Shown piece after piece: positions 56,604 to 64,000 of a stretch of DNA of 64,000 bases. Position 1 is the stretch's first letter. The number at the start of each line of letters is the position of its first letter. The stretch lies in NCBI GenBank assembly GCA_902762795.1, contig CACWPM010000007.1, positions 1 through 64,000 of the forward strand, read 5' to 3'. Made by a program: the position numbers and the translations under genes. This DNA is from Fibrobacter succinogenes (GTDB lineage: Bacteria > Fibrobacterota > Fibrobacteria > Fibrobacterales > Fibrobacteraceae). Below the pieces are notes generated by a model, which worked only from the letters and a program-made list of their open reading frames with translations, had not been told where the DNA came from and ran no database searches.

Positions 56604-56664
56604 AATGGATTCCCATCCTAACGGTCGAGGATGACAAGGCTGGCTCAAGCCGGCATGACATCCA
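56604..56664. repeat. Palindromic intergenic repeat between convergent genes
   Basis: The ends AATGGAT and ATCCATT enclose CCCATCC...GAGGATGAC and the hairpin GGCTGGCTCAAGCCGGC. It fills the space between two convergent genes and may terminate both. Confidence 0.6.
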
Positions 56665-57096
56665 TTACTTGACCTGGAAACGGTCTTTGATTTCTTGAGG
56701 GATGGCGAACGGGCGGGCGCGTTTCATGTCCATCAAGACCCACTGCGTCTCGGATTCGAAAATAATTTTGCCATCAGAGATGCGTTCAAAGCGGCACTTG
56801 CGCACGCTCATCACCTTGCTGTAACTTGCAACCCACGTCGTTCCACGAACTTCATCGTCCAGGAATGCTTGATTCTTGTATTCCACAAACTGCGTGTGGA
56901 TCATCCAGCCGCATCCCAGCTGGTACATGACGTCCGTTGCACCGACTGAATCGGAATGAGCTATCGAAATATCCTGAACCCATTGTACCGCCCACACATT
57001 GTTCATGTGACGGTTTTCATCAATCATCTCGGGTGTTACCTTAAAAAGTTTCTCAAACTTCATCGGGTTTGCATTTTCTTCCATTACTACAGCCAT
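56665..57096 (-). CDS. Acyl-CoA/acyl-ACP thioesterase, 4HBT hot-dog family
   Basis: The 143 residues show the 4-hydroxybenzoyl-CoA thioesterase pattern: FKVTPEMIDENRHMNNVWAV, where the family has D-x-x-GH-x-NN-x-x-Y, then MIHTQFVEYKNQAFLDDEV and FESETQWVLMDMKRARPFAI. The usual Asp-to-His pair near the start is replaced by ENRHMNN. ATG follows a good GGAGG. It would hydrolyse an acyl thioester, which fits the neighbouring fatty aldehyde/alcohol genes, but it is on the opposite strand. Confidence 0.88.
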   Translation of the reverse strand: MAVVMEENANPMKFEKLFKVTPEMIDENRHMNNVWAVQWVQDISIAHSDSVGATDVMYQLGCGWMIHTQFVEYKNQAFLDDEVRGTTWVASYSKVMSVRKCRFERISDGKIIFESETQWVLMDMKRARPFAIPQEIKDRFQVK

Positions 57097-57130
57097 TGAA
57101 AGCCTCCATTCCTAATAAATGTAACAAAAA

Positions 57131-57252
57131 AATCTAGACGAAAGAACGCTTGCAATGCAAGCTAAAGACTGGAGACGAAAGAGTATTATTCGCAACAGTA
57201 ACCAAAACACTCTCAGCGACAAACCTGTGACTAATGACAATTGACTAACAAC
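57131..57252. repeat. Heptad-repeat arrays, AGACGAA type and TTGACTA type
   Basis: TCTAGACGAAAG, the hairpin GCTTGCAATGCAAGC, then AAAGACTGGAGACGAAAGAG; after 40 bp, GTGACTAATGACAATTGACTAAC. The two heptad types are next to each other and not inverted. Confidence 0.65.
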
Positions 57253-57366
57253 CTCCTTCTATGTACTAAACATCCCAAATACTACTGTTTTTATTGGCAT
57301 CAATTGCATAACATTCTCATTTTATGTTATTTTTCATTGCGTTAAAAACATTAAGTGAGAAAAGAT

Positions 57367-59583
57367 ATGGAATGGAATGATTTTACCAGCCTCACAGCCG
57401 AGAACATGCAAGCTATCTGGGATTTCAAGACTAAGGATCCGTTTTCAATTTTAGGCATCCACCCGCTCGAAACCGATCGCGGGATCAAGACTGTCATTCG
57501 CACCTACCAGCCGCAGGCTAGTTTTGTCCGCGGCGAATCTTGTGACGGCTCTGAAGAATTCGATTTTGTGAAACTTGGCAACACAGGATTTTTCGAAGCC
57601 ATCCTCGATATGGAATTCGAACCGTTTTTTTACAAGTTAATTATTCGCCAAGAAGACGGGAACGAATACACGCTCGTTGATCCCTATGCGTTCATGCCGG
57701 TTCTTTCCGAATATGACCGCTACTTGATTGGCTCTGGCACCCACTACGAACTCTACCGCAAGCTTGGAGCAAACCTCGTTGAACACCAAGGTTTCAAGGG
57801 CGTGCAATTTGCCGTTTGGGCGCCAAACGCACAAGCCGTTTCCGTTGTCGGCAATTTTAATAGCTGGGATGGTCGTCGTCATCAAATGCGCATGCTCGGT
57901 TCCAGTGGCATCTGGGAAATTTTCATTCCAAATATCGGCGAAGGCGAACTATATCGTTTCGAAATTCATGGTGCTGATGGACAGCTCCATGTGAAGGTGG
58001 ACCCGCTCGCAAAGCTTGCCGAAGTCCGTCCGGCAACAGCATCTATTACGACCCACCTCGACGGTTATCAATGGGGCGACGATCTTTACATGCAAACGCA
58101 CTGGGCGACAAAGGTCTTCGGCTCCCCGATGAACATTTACGAAGTTCATGCGGGCTCCTGGCGTAGAGACCCGTCCAACCCGGATCGTTTCCTCAATTGG
58201 GATGAACTTTCCGAACGTCTCATTCCGTACCTCAAGGAAATGGGCTACACACATGTGGAATTTTTACCGCTTGCGGAACACCCACTTGACGAATCTTGGG
58301 GTTACCAGGTCACGGGTTACTACTCACCCACCAGCCGTTACGGCACACCGGACCAGTTCCGCCACTTTGTGGACCTTTGTCACCAGAACGAAATCGGTGT
58401 GATCTTGGACTGGGTTCCGGCACACTTCCCGAAGGACGCTCACGCCCTCGGACGTTTCGACGGCACTGCATGTTACGAGCACGCCGACCCGCGCCAGGGC
58501 GAACACCCGCACTGGGGTACATACATCTTTAACCTCGGCCGTAACGAAGTCAAGAACTTCCTCATTGCAAACGCCATGTACTGGCTCAAGGAATTCCACT
58601 GCGACGGTCTCCGCGTCGATGCGGTTGCCTCCATGCTCTACCTCGACTACGGTAAGGGTCCGGGCGAATGGGTGCCGAACAAGGACGGCGGCAACATCAA
58701 CTACGATACGCTCGAATTCCTGAAGCACTTGAACAGCATCATGGGCCGCCTCACACCGCATGCAATCCTCATCGCCGAAGAATCCACGAGCTTCCCCTCC
58801 ATCACGCGCCCGCCAGAGCAGGGCGGTCTCGGCTTCCATTACAAGTGGAACATGGGCTGGATGAACGATTTCTTGAGCTACATCCAGCACGAACCGATCC
58901 ATCGCAAGTATCACCACAACCAGCTCACGTTCAGCATGGTCTACGCTTATTCTGAAAATTTCATCCAAGTATTCAGCCATGACGAAGTGGTGCACGGCAA
59001 GGGTTCCATGCTTGGCAAGATGCCTGGAGACAACTGGCAGAAGTTTGCAAACCTCCGCCTCACCTACGCATTCCAGTACGCACACCCGGGCAAGAAACTC
59101 AACTTCATGGGCAATGAATTCGGGCAGTTCCGCGAATGGAACGAAAAGCGCTCACTCGACTGGCATCTCGTGAGTTGGGATAGCCACGGCAAGCTTTTGC
59201 AGATGATGAAGGTGCTAAACCACATCTACAAGGAAAATTCGCCATTCTGGGAAATCGATCATTATTACACGGGGTTCGAATGGATCTGGTGTGACGATGC
59301 AGACAATTCCATCGTCAGCTTTGTCCGTAAAGATGACCACGGCAACATGATTTTGTGCGTATTCAACTTTACGCCGGTTGTCCGTAATGATTACCGTCTG
59401 GGTGCTCCTGCACGTGGCGCTTGGAAAGAAATTTTCAACACCGATGCGGCCATGTTCGGTGGCTCTAACGTCGGCAATCTTGGAGAAGTCTGGACACAAG
59501 ACATTCCATGGCAAAGTCGCGATTGTAGCTTGAATATCAAGCTTCCGCCACTAGCAGCGGTCTACTTCAAGTTGGAAAGATAA
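57367..59583 (+). CDS. glgB: 1,4-alpha-glucan branching enzyme GlgB
   Basis: The 738-residue protein starts with an N-terminal branching-enzyme region (FKTKDPFSILGIHPLETDRG), then a CBM48 domain (FAVWAPNAQAVSVVGNFNSW). The GH13 barrel has YTHVEFLPLAEHPLDESWGY, the nucleophile Asp in DGLRVDAVASMLYLDY, the acid Glu in AILIAEESTSFPS, and the transition-state Asp region VFSHDEVVHGKGS. It makes alpha-1,6 branches in glycogen; a glycogen store is known for Fibrobacter (established). ATG at 57367 is chosen over GTG 57355. No adjacent glgA or glgC. The long reverse frames are shadows. Confidence 0.97.
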   Translation: MEWNDFTSLTAENMQAIWDFKTKDPFSILGIHPLETDRGIKTVIRTYQPQASFVRGESCDGSEEFDFVKLGNTGFFEAILDMEFEPFFYKLIIRQEDGNEYTLVDPYAFMPVLSEYDRYLIGSGTHYELYRKLGANLVEHQGFKGVQFAVWAPNAQAVSVVGNFNSWDGRRHQMRMLGSSGIWEIFIPNIGEGELYRFEIHGADGQLHVKVDPLAKLAEVRPATASITTHLDGYQWGDDLYMQTHWATKVFGSPMNIYEVHAGSWRRDPSNPDRFLNWDELSERLIPYLKEMGYTHVEFLPLAEHPLDESWGYQVTGYYSPTSRYGTPDQFRHFVDLCHQNEIGVILDWVPAHFPKDAHALGRFDGTACYEHADPRQGEHPHWGTYIFNLGRNEVKNFLIANAMYWLKEFHCDGLRVDAVASMLYLDYGKGPGEWVPNKDGGNINYDTLEFLKHLNSIMGRLTPHAILIAEESTSFPSITRPPEQGGLGFHYKWNMGWMNDFLSYIQHEPIHRKYHHNQLTFSMVYAYSENFIQVFSHDEVVHGKGSMLGKMPGDNWQKFANLRLTYAFQYAHPGKKLNFMGNEFGQFREWNEKRSLDWHLVSWDSHGKLLQMMKVLNHIYKENSPFWEIDHYYTGFEWIWCDDADNSIVSFVRKDDHGNMILCVFNFTPVVRNDYRLGAPARGAWKEIFNTDAAMFGGSNVGNLGEVWTQDIPWQSRDCSLNIKLPPLAAVYFKLER

Positions 59584-59644
59584 AGTTTCTTGACTAAAAA
59601 GCCCGCGACAGTTCGCATCGTACTTCATCAAGTGTTTGAACAAA

Positions 59645-59688
59645 GTATTCATACGACCGTCTGCAAGTTCCAGCGGTTGTATGAATAC
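59645..59688. terminator. Large inverted repeat downstream of glgB
   Basis: GTATTCATACGACCG and CGGTTGTATGAATAC pair over 15 bp with one G-U, around a 14-base loop. The stem is strong but no T-run follows, so it is a transcript-end or processing hairpin rather than a classic terminator. Confidence 0.5.
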
Positions 59689-59717
59689 GGTTGCCATTTA
59701 TCAAGGCGAACAGCAAA

Positions 59718-59760
59718 CAATTAATGACTAATAGCTAAAGGCGATTAACCATCGCCTAAC
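59718..59760. repeat. Heptad-repeat remnant, AATGACT type, with hairpin
   Basis: TTAATGACTAATAGCTAAAGG, then the hairpin GGCGATTAACCATCGCC, which ends at the eamA stop and is followed on the forward side by ATTATTTTTTT. Confidence 0.55.
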
Positions 59761-59762
59761 AA

Positions 59763-60656
59763 TTATTTTTTTACAGCTATCAGTACGACGGAGCCGAGGA
59801 TTAAGATAATCCCTGCAACGAGGCGTGTTGTGAGAGTTTCACCGAAAACGGTCACGCCAATAGCTACGGCTGTTACGGGTTCCAGTGCTCCAAGAATCGC
59901 AGTGGGCGTGGAGCCGATAATTTTCACTGCCTTGACCATGAAAATAAGCGAGAGCACTGTCGGTACAAAGCCAAGCATAAACCCCCAGCCCCACGAACTA
60001 GCCTGTATAAAAAGCGGCGGGAGGCCAGCGCCAAGTGTCACTGAATAAAGCAGCAAAAACACAAGGCAGAAGCAAATGGCGTAAAAAGTCATCTTCACGG
60101 AACCCATCTGCAAGTTGATACGGTTCGCCATTACCATGTAAATCGCATAGCTCAATGACGAGGCGAAAACGAGAGCAAGCCCGACCGTACTAAGCGAAAC
60201 TCCATCTCCGCCGCGATACAAGAGCGCAATACCCGCCATAGAAACCACGATAGAGGCAACTGTCCAAGCTTTTATTCTTTCCTTGAAGAATACCGCCATG
60301 AGCACCGAGACTTCAAGCGGGTACAGGAACAGGAGCGTCGAGGCAAGGCCTGCGTCCATGTACTTGAACGAGGCGTAATACGTAAGCGAACTCACTGCAA
60401 AGAGGAAACCGAAAGCGACAAGTGCGCGGAACTCGCGAAAAGAAATCTTGAAGTGCGAACCTTTCGCAAGCACAACCGCAAAAAGAAGAACCGCCGCCGT
60501 GAAAAAACGGTAAAAGAGAACCGTCTCGGGCGAGTAATTCTGTGCGTAAAGATGCAATGCTCCCAGTGGATTCGTTCCGTAGCAAATCGCGGAAAGAGCT
60601 GCGAGGGCGAAGCCTTTTAAAGATGAAAGACGAGAAACGGCAGACGAGAGAATCAT
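59763..60656 (-). CDS. EamA/DMT-family transporter with repeat-derived N-terminus
   Basis: The 297 residues have ten membrane helices in two EamA repeats: FALAALSAICYGTNPLGALH opens the first, and LALVFASSLSYAIYMVMAN opens the second. It ends ILGSVVLIAVKK. EamA proteins export amino acids or other metabolites; the substrate is not evident. The first twelve residues (MILSSAVSRLSS) are encoded by AGACGAA-type heptads (reverse TCTCGTC, TGCCGTT, TCTCGTC, TTTCATC), and no other start exists before the first helix. There is no clear Shine-Dalgarno. Confidence 0.9.
   Translation of the reverse strand: MILSSAVSRLSSLKGFALAALSAICYGTNPLGALHLYAQNYSPETVLFYRFFTAAVLLFAVVLAKGSHFKISFREFRALVAFGFLFAVSSLTYYASFKYMDAGLASTLLFLYPLEVSVLMAVFFKERIKAWTVASIVVSMAGIALLYRGGDGVSLSTVGLALVFASSLSYAIYMVMANRINLQMGSVKMTFYAICFCLVFLLLYSVTLGAGLPPLFIQASSWGWGFMLGFVPTVLSLIFMVKAVKIIGSTPTAILGALEPVTAVAIGVTVFGETLTTRLVAGIILILGSVVLIAVKK
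60620..60654. repeat. Heptad-repeat array, AAGACGA type, inside the eamA start
   Basis: Forward strand: AAGATGA, AAGACGA, GAAACGG, CAGACGA, GAGAATC, ending at the start codon. Confidence 0.78.
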
Positions 60657-60667
60657 AAAACTTTACT

Positions 60668-60710
60668 GGATCCTTCGACTACGATGCTACGCATCTTCGC
60701 TCAGGATGAC
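60668..60710. repeat. Palindromic intergenic repeat GGATCCTTCGAC...CTCAGGATGAC
   Basis: It has the same end motif (CTCAGGATGAC) as the segment at 48201-48746, with an inner dyad GATGCTACGCATC. Confidence 0.65.
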
Positions 60711-60718
60711 ACTGCCAT

Positions 60719-61015
60719 CGTGAGCCACAAGCGGCACTGAGCAAACGTGCCGTGATGGCGAGAGCGAGGCGAAGAAGGAATTTTTCCATCTGCGATAGAG
60801 CCGAGCGGTCTAGAAATCGTGAGCCACAAGCGGCACTGAGTAAACGTGCCGTGATGACGAGAGCGAGGCGAAGAAGGAATTTTTCCATCTGCGATAGAGC
60901 CGAGCGGTCTAGAAATCGTGAGCCACAAGCGGCACTGAGTAAACGTGCCGTGGTGGCGAGAGCGAGGCGAAGAGGGAATTTTTCCATCAGCGATAGAGCC
61001 GAGCGGTCTATATAG
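60719..61015. repeat. Three tandem copies of a 99-bp unit touching the smc stop codon
   Basis: Units start at 60719, 60818 and 60917, each with CGTGAGCCACAAGCGGCACT and CGATAGAGCCGAGCGGTCTA. Copies 1 and 2 differ at only two bases, and copy 3 carries about eight further changes. GGCAC and GTGCC flank a short loop in every unit, so each can form a hairpin. The length is a multiple of three and the unit is open in several frames, but none looks like a protein. The smc stop TAG lies in the last bases of copy 3. Together with the palindrome at 60668, this fills the 351-bp gap between eamA and smc. Confidence 0.85.
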
Positions 61016-64000
61016 CAAATTTTGTAGCGTCGGCGAGCTGCACGCTTGCGATGCGGGAAATGCCCTTGATTTCCTGGGTCACACCGTAGAGCATGTCGGC
61101 TTCGGCCATGGTACGCTTGTTATGCGTCACAACGATGAACAAGGTCTGCTTGCTGAATTCACGGAGGAGCGCCATAAAGCGACCGACGTTAGCGTCATCA
61201 AGCGGACCGTCCACTTCGTCCAGCACGCAGTACGGAGACGGTTTTTCCATGTAAATGGCGAACAGGAGCGCCGTTGCAGTCAATGCATGCTCACCACCAG
61301 AAAGCGCCTTGATACCGCGCATCTTCTTGCCGGTCGGGCGGACGTTGATTTCGATATCGGCATCGAGAATGTCCATGGGCTTGCCCATTTCGTCCACGCG
61401 TTCCACGAGGTTCATCTTCGTTTCGCCATTGAGGAACAGCTTACTGAACACGAATTGGAAGTTCTTCTGGATGCGGGCAAACGTATCCAGGTAACGCTGG
61501 CGGGCAATGTCGTCGAGCTTTGTGATGGTGCGGTCGAGCGAGGCACGGGCGCGGTCGAGGTCGTCGAACTGTTTTTCGACTTCTTCGAGGCGCTTCTTTT
61601 CGTCTTCGTAATCTTCCATCACATTGATGTTAATCGGGCCCAGCTCCTTGATCTTGCCGCGGAGTTCACGAATCTCGCGGTCGGCTTCGGGCTGCGTGTA
61701 TTCCACGCGTTCGACGTTCTCGGGATTGTCCAAGTCGACAGTCCATTCGTTCGTGATGCGTTCGCGGAGGCGGTCGAGATTGTTCTGGAGGGATTCCTGA
61801 CGACGGCCAACGTCATTCAGTTCCTTCATCTTTTCAATCATGTCGTCGCGGAGGCGGTTCACCTCGTCGCGCCAACCTTCAAGGTCACCGCTCACGAGGT
61901 CATAGCGTTCACGAGCGAGGTCGCGGTTGCGTTCAAGTTCGCGGAGCGCATTGTCCTTGACCTGCGCTTCGTCGGCGAGCTTGTTGCAATCCGTCTCAAA
62001 CTTTTCAATCGAAACCGTATTCTTTTCGATTTCTTCGCGGCGGTTGCGAATCGTGTTGTCCAAGAATTCCATCTGGTCGGCAATAGCGACCAAGCGGTTC
62101 TGATTCTGCTTGAGGCGAGAAGTCTTGTCTTGCGCGCTGCGTTCGAGTTCGCGGACATCCTCTTCTTTTTCGCGGAGCATCGTCTCGTTTTCGCCGAGCT
62201 GGTCCGAAATCGTCTGGTAACGTTCCTCGACCTTTTCGACTTCGCTTTCGGCTTCGGCAAGTTCAGCATCGCTGTTCTTGGACTGCGCCGCCGCATCAAT
62301 TCTGTTCTGCGCGTTCGTCACTTCCCCATTCAACTGGTTCAAGCGACGCGTGCAGTTTTCAACCGTATTCCTGTGAATGCGGATAGAAGCATCGCCACCG
62401 CGCAGAGAATCGCGCTTTTCGCGGATTTCATCGACCAAGGACGAAAGCATCTGCGAATCTTCTTCGGTCAATTCACGCAAACGGTCGACGTTTTCTTCGC
62501 CGGCCGAAATATCGCCAAGCACACGCTCCAACAGAGCTTCGGCATCTGCAATTTCGTTCTTGCGGGAGAGCGCGCCCGACGTCGAAACGCCAAACGACAC
62601 AAGGCCGCTTGTACGCACAATCGTATCGGACGTGACAAAGTTCAAATTTTCGCCGCGGTATTCCTTCGCCAAGTTGAGCGCCGTCTGCAAAGAATCTACA
62701 ACAAAATAGCGAGATAGAATTCCCGAGAGCCACGGAGAAACTTCGTCATCCGTCTTGACAAAATCCTTGAGCGAACCGACAACGCCCGGATTGTTCACCG
62801 GCTTATCGTAAGCTGGAGCGGCACTCGAAACAAGCGACATGAGCACCTTGCCCACGTTTTCGCTCTTGAGGGCATCTACAATTTCGTTCACGGCACTGTC
62901 GCCATTCACGACAACAGAATCAAGGATTTCACCGAGAGCGGCTTCGACGCTCGACGCGTATTCCGGTGTTGCCTCGATGCGTTCCGAAACAAGACCGCCA
63001 ATGAGGTTCGCCTTGTTTTCCTTGAGGTAACGGTTTGCGTCCGAGCCTTCGTTCATCACGCTCTGGAGCACATCGATTCGAGACTGCAAGCGCGCTTCTT
63101 CGTTCTTTAAGCCTTGCAATTTCTGTTGCGCTTCGGTCAGTTCCGCACGTTCAGATTCCAGACGTTCTTCACGCGTGGCGTGCTGCTCTTCGAGATTTTC
63201 GATTTCGCGGTTCGTGTCCTCGATGCCCGCCTGGATTTCGGCGATGTTCGCTTCGGCATCGGACTTTTGCTTGTCGAGGCCTTCGATTTCGGTCTGCCAC
63301 TTCGCGATGTTCGTCTGAAGCATGTTGACTTCTGCGTCCATGCGTTCAAAACGCCCGCGGAGGGAGTTCACGCGGTTCGTCGCCTGCAAGCGTTCGTTCG
63401 AAAGTTCACGGGACTGCGTACGCAAGTCATCGACCTTGTCGCGCATGACCTGGAGAGTTTCGCGTTCACGTTCCAAAAGCGCATTCAGTTCGTCCATGTC
63501 GTTTTCGCTACCGAGAACGGCAATTTCTTCTTCGAGGCGAGCTTTTTCTTGTGAAAGTTCCTGCGACTTGAGTTCGCTGCGTTCGATTTCGCCCTGGGCC
63601 TTTTCGTTCGAAGACTGGAGGCCCGACATGGAATCGCGCAAACGGACAATGTTGTTGTTCAGGTCATTGAGCGCAATCGTTGCCGCCTGGACTTCGCGTT
63701 CCAAATCGCGGTAAGCGTTTTCGTCTTCGCTAATGGCGAGCTTCTTTTCTTCAATCTTCGCCTGGAGCTCGGTGGCCTGCGTCTTGGAAGATTCCACTTC
63801 GTGGTTCATGCGCTTGGTCGTAGAATCAAGCGTCGCGAGGCCTTCCTTGTAATCTTCAAACTTATCGAGACTTACAGACAAATCGAGTTCGCGGAGGCGC
63901 GTATTCAATTTCTTGTAAGCATTGACCTTTTCGGCCTGAGTCTCATAGAGACGGACAGAACGGCGCACGCTGCGCAAGTTGTCTTCGACACGTTCCATGT
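61008..64000 (-). CDS. smc: Chromosome segregation protein SMC, hinge to C-terminus (cut by window edge)
   Basis: About 997 residues are visible; the N-terminal ATPase head lies beyond the right edge. Long coiled coils (VYDLE-rich, heptad pattern) surround a hinge with NLIGGLVSERIEATPEYASS and VVVNGDSAVNEIVDAL. The C-terminal head has KALSGGEHALTATALLFAIY (the signature motif, with His where Lys is usual), the Walker B stretch YCVLDEVDGPLDDANVGRF (Gly where Ala is usual) and LFIVVTHNKRTMAEAD. SMC organises and condenses chromosomes with ScpA and ScpB, which are not in the window. Its stop codon is shared with the 99-bp repeat. The reverse-frame ORFs over this gene are shadows. Confidence 0.95.
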   Translation of the reverse strand, partial: MERVEDNLRSVRRSVRLYETQAEKVNAYKKLNTRLRELDLSVSLDKFEDYKEGLATLDSTTKRMNHEVESSKTQATELQAKIEEKKLAISEDENAYRDLEREVQAATIALNDLNNNIVRLRDSMSGLQSSNEKAQGEIERSELKSQELSQEKARLEEEIAVLGSENDMDELNALLERERETLQVMRDKVDDLRTQSRELSNERLQATNRVNSLRGRFERMDAEVNMLQTNIAKWQTEIEGLDKQKSDAEANIAEIQAGIEDTNREIENLEEQHATREERLESERAELTEAQQKLQGLKNEEARLQSRIDVLQSVMNEGSDANRYLKENKANLIGGLVSERIEATPEYASSVEAALGEILDSVVVNGDSAVNEIVDALKSENVGKVLMSLVSSAAPAYDKPVNNPGVVGSLKDFVKTDDEVSPWLSGILSRYFVVDSLQTALNLAKEYRGENLNFVTSDTIVRTSGLVSFGVSTSGALSRKNEIADAEALLERVLGDISAGEENVDRLRELTEEDSQMLSSLVDEIREKRDSLRGGDASIRIHRNTVENCTRRLNQLNGEVTNAQNRIDAAAQSKNSDAELAEAESEVEKVEERYQTISDQLGENETMLREKEEDVRELERSAQDKTSRLKQNQNRLVAIADQMEFLDNTIRNRREEIEKNTVSIEKFETDCNKLADEAQVKDNALRELERNRDLARERYDLVSGDLEGWRDEVNRLRDDMIEKMKELNDVGRRQESLQNNLDRLRERITNEWTVDLDNPENVERVEYTQPEADREIRELRGKIKELGPININVMEDYEDEKKRLEEVEKQFDDLDRARASLDRTITKLDDIARQRYLDTFARIQKNFQFVFSKLFLNGETKMNLVERVDEMGKPMDILDADIEINVRPTGKKMRGIKALSGGEHALTATALLFAIYMEKPSPYCVLDEVDGPLDDANVGRFMALLREFSKQTLFIVVTHNKRTMAEADMLYGVTQEIKGISRIASVQLADATKFAI

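Noticed and set aside
60945-62717. 590-residue forward frame opposite smc
   Set aside because: Shadow of the smc coiled coil; its first part is made of the 99-bp repeat.

Overview
The window reads as a chromosome segment of a Gram-negative, plant-fibre-degrading anaerobe, most likely a Fibrobacter-type bacterium. This is inferred from a secreted GH30 glycosidase with a sorting-type tail, a type IV pilin, lipid A genes, a glycogen branching enzyme, many lipoproteins and mostly weak ribosome binding sites. No rRNA, tRNA, CRISPR array, classical insertion sequence or prophage is visible.

Layout. 0-5.7 kb: N-terminus of proS (cut by the left edge), a DUF2914 membrane protein, a lipoprotein joining two FKBP_N-like domains to a thioredoxin domain, mnmG and a small basic protein. 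6-11.9 kb: a TPP riboswitch and thiS-thiF-thiG-thiH, a reverse-strand type IV pilin, thiE and coaX. 11.9-17.8 kb: a surface-polysaccharide block (Wzi-like barrel, WbpM/CapD-type dehydratase, Wzc-type tyrosine kinase). 17.9-22.6 kb: the GH30 enzyme, lipoproteins and a TraB/GumN protein. 22.8-29.3 kb: a DXS-like enzyme, a lipase-like hydrolase, a rhodanese lipoprotein, ribD, and a sugar kinase/EIIA pair. 29.4-34.5 kb, reverse: a second Wzi-like barrel with a MauE-like protein, a 500-bp unexplained region, and a broken metG. 34.6-45.7 kb: accessory and housekeeping mix (24-residue-repeat protein, nitroreductase, glnK-amtB behind a sigma-54 promoter, membrane AAA+ ATPase, grpE, dut, two genes broken at poly-A tracts, an HTH regulator). 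45.8-53.8 kb: FdtA-like isomerase, FemAB-like transferase, TrmJ-like methyltransferase, a GIY-YIG gene inside a repeat-bounded segment, then a reverse lipid A block (gamma-CA, lipid kinase, lpxD, lpxC, fabZ, nucleotidyltransferase). 53.9-64 kb: aldehyde/alcohol dehydrogenase operon, thioesterase, glgB, EamA transporter, a 99-bp triple repeat, and the C-terminal part of smc.

The most striking feature is not a gene. About nineteen places carry degenerate tandem repeats with an exact 7-bp period. The heptad differs from place to place (TAGGTNT, AGACGAA, TTAGAAC, TTGACTA, AGTGATT, GGGCTAT). They are often arranged as two inverted arms around a small GC-rich hairpin or a second palindromic repeat. 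Because 7 and 3 are coprime and the heptads contain TAG, TAA or TGA, a full array closes all reading frames. At least seven genes (mnmG, thiH, thiE, the second Wzi-like gene, amtB, the FdtA-like gene and the nucleotidyltransferase gene) have their stop codon inside or at the edge of an array, and grpE and eamA have their first codons inside one. A second palindromic family (GTCATCC...GGATGAC) shares the intergenic spaces and sometimes sits in the loop of a heptad hairpin. I know of no description of this arrangement; that is a statement of my knowledge, not a search result.
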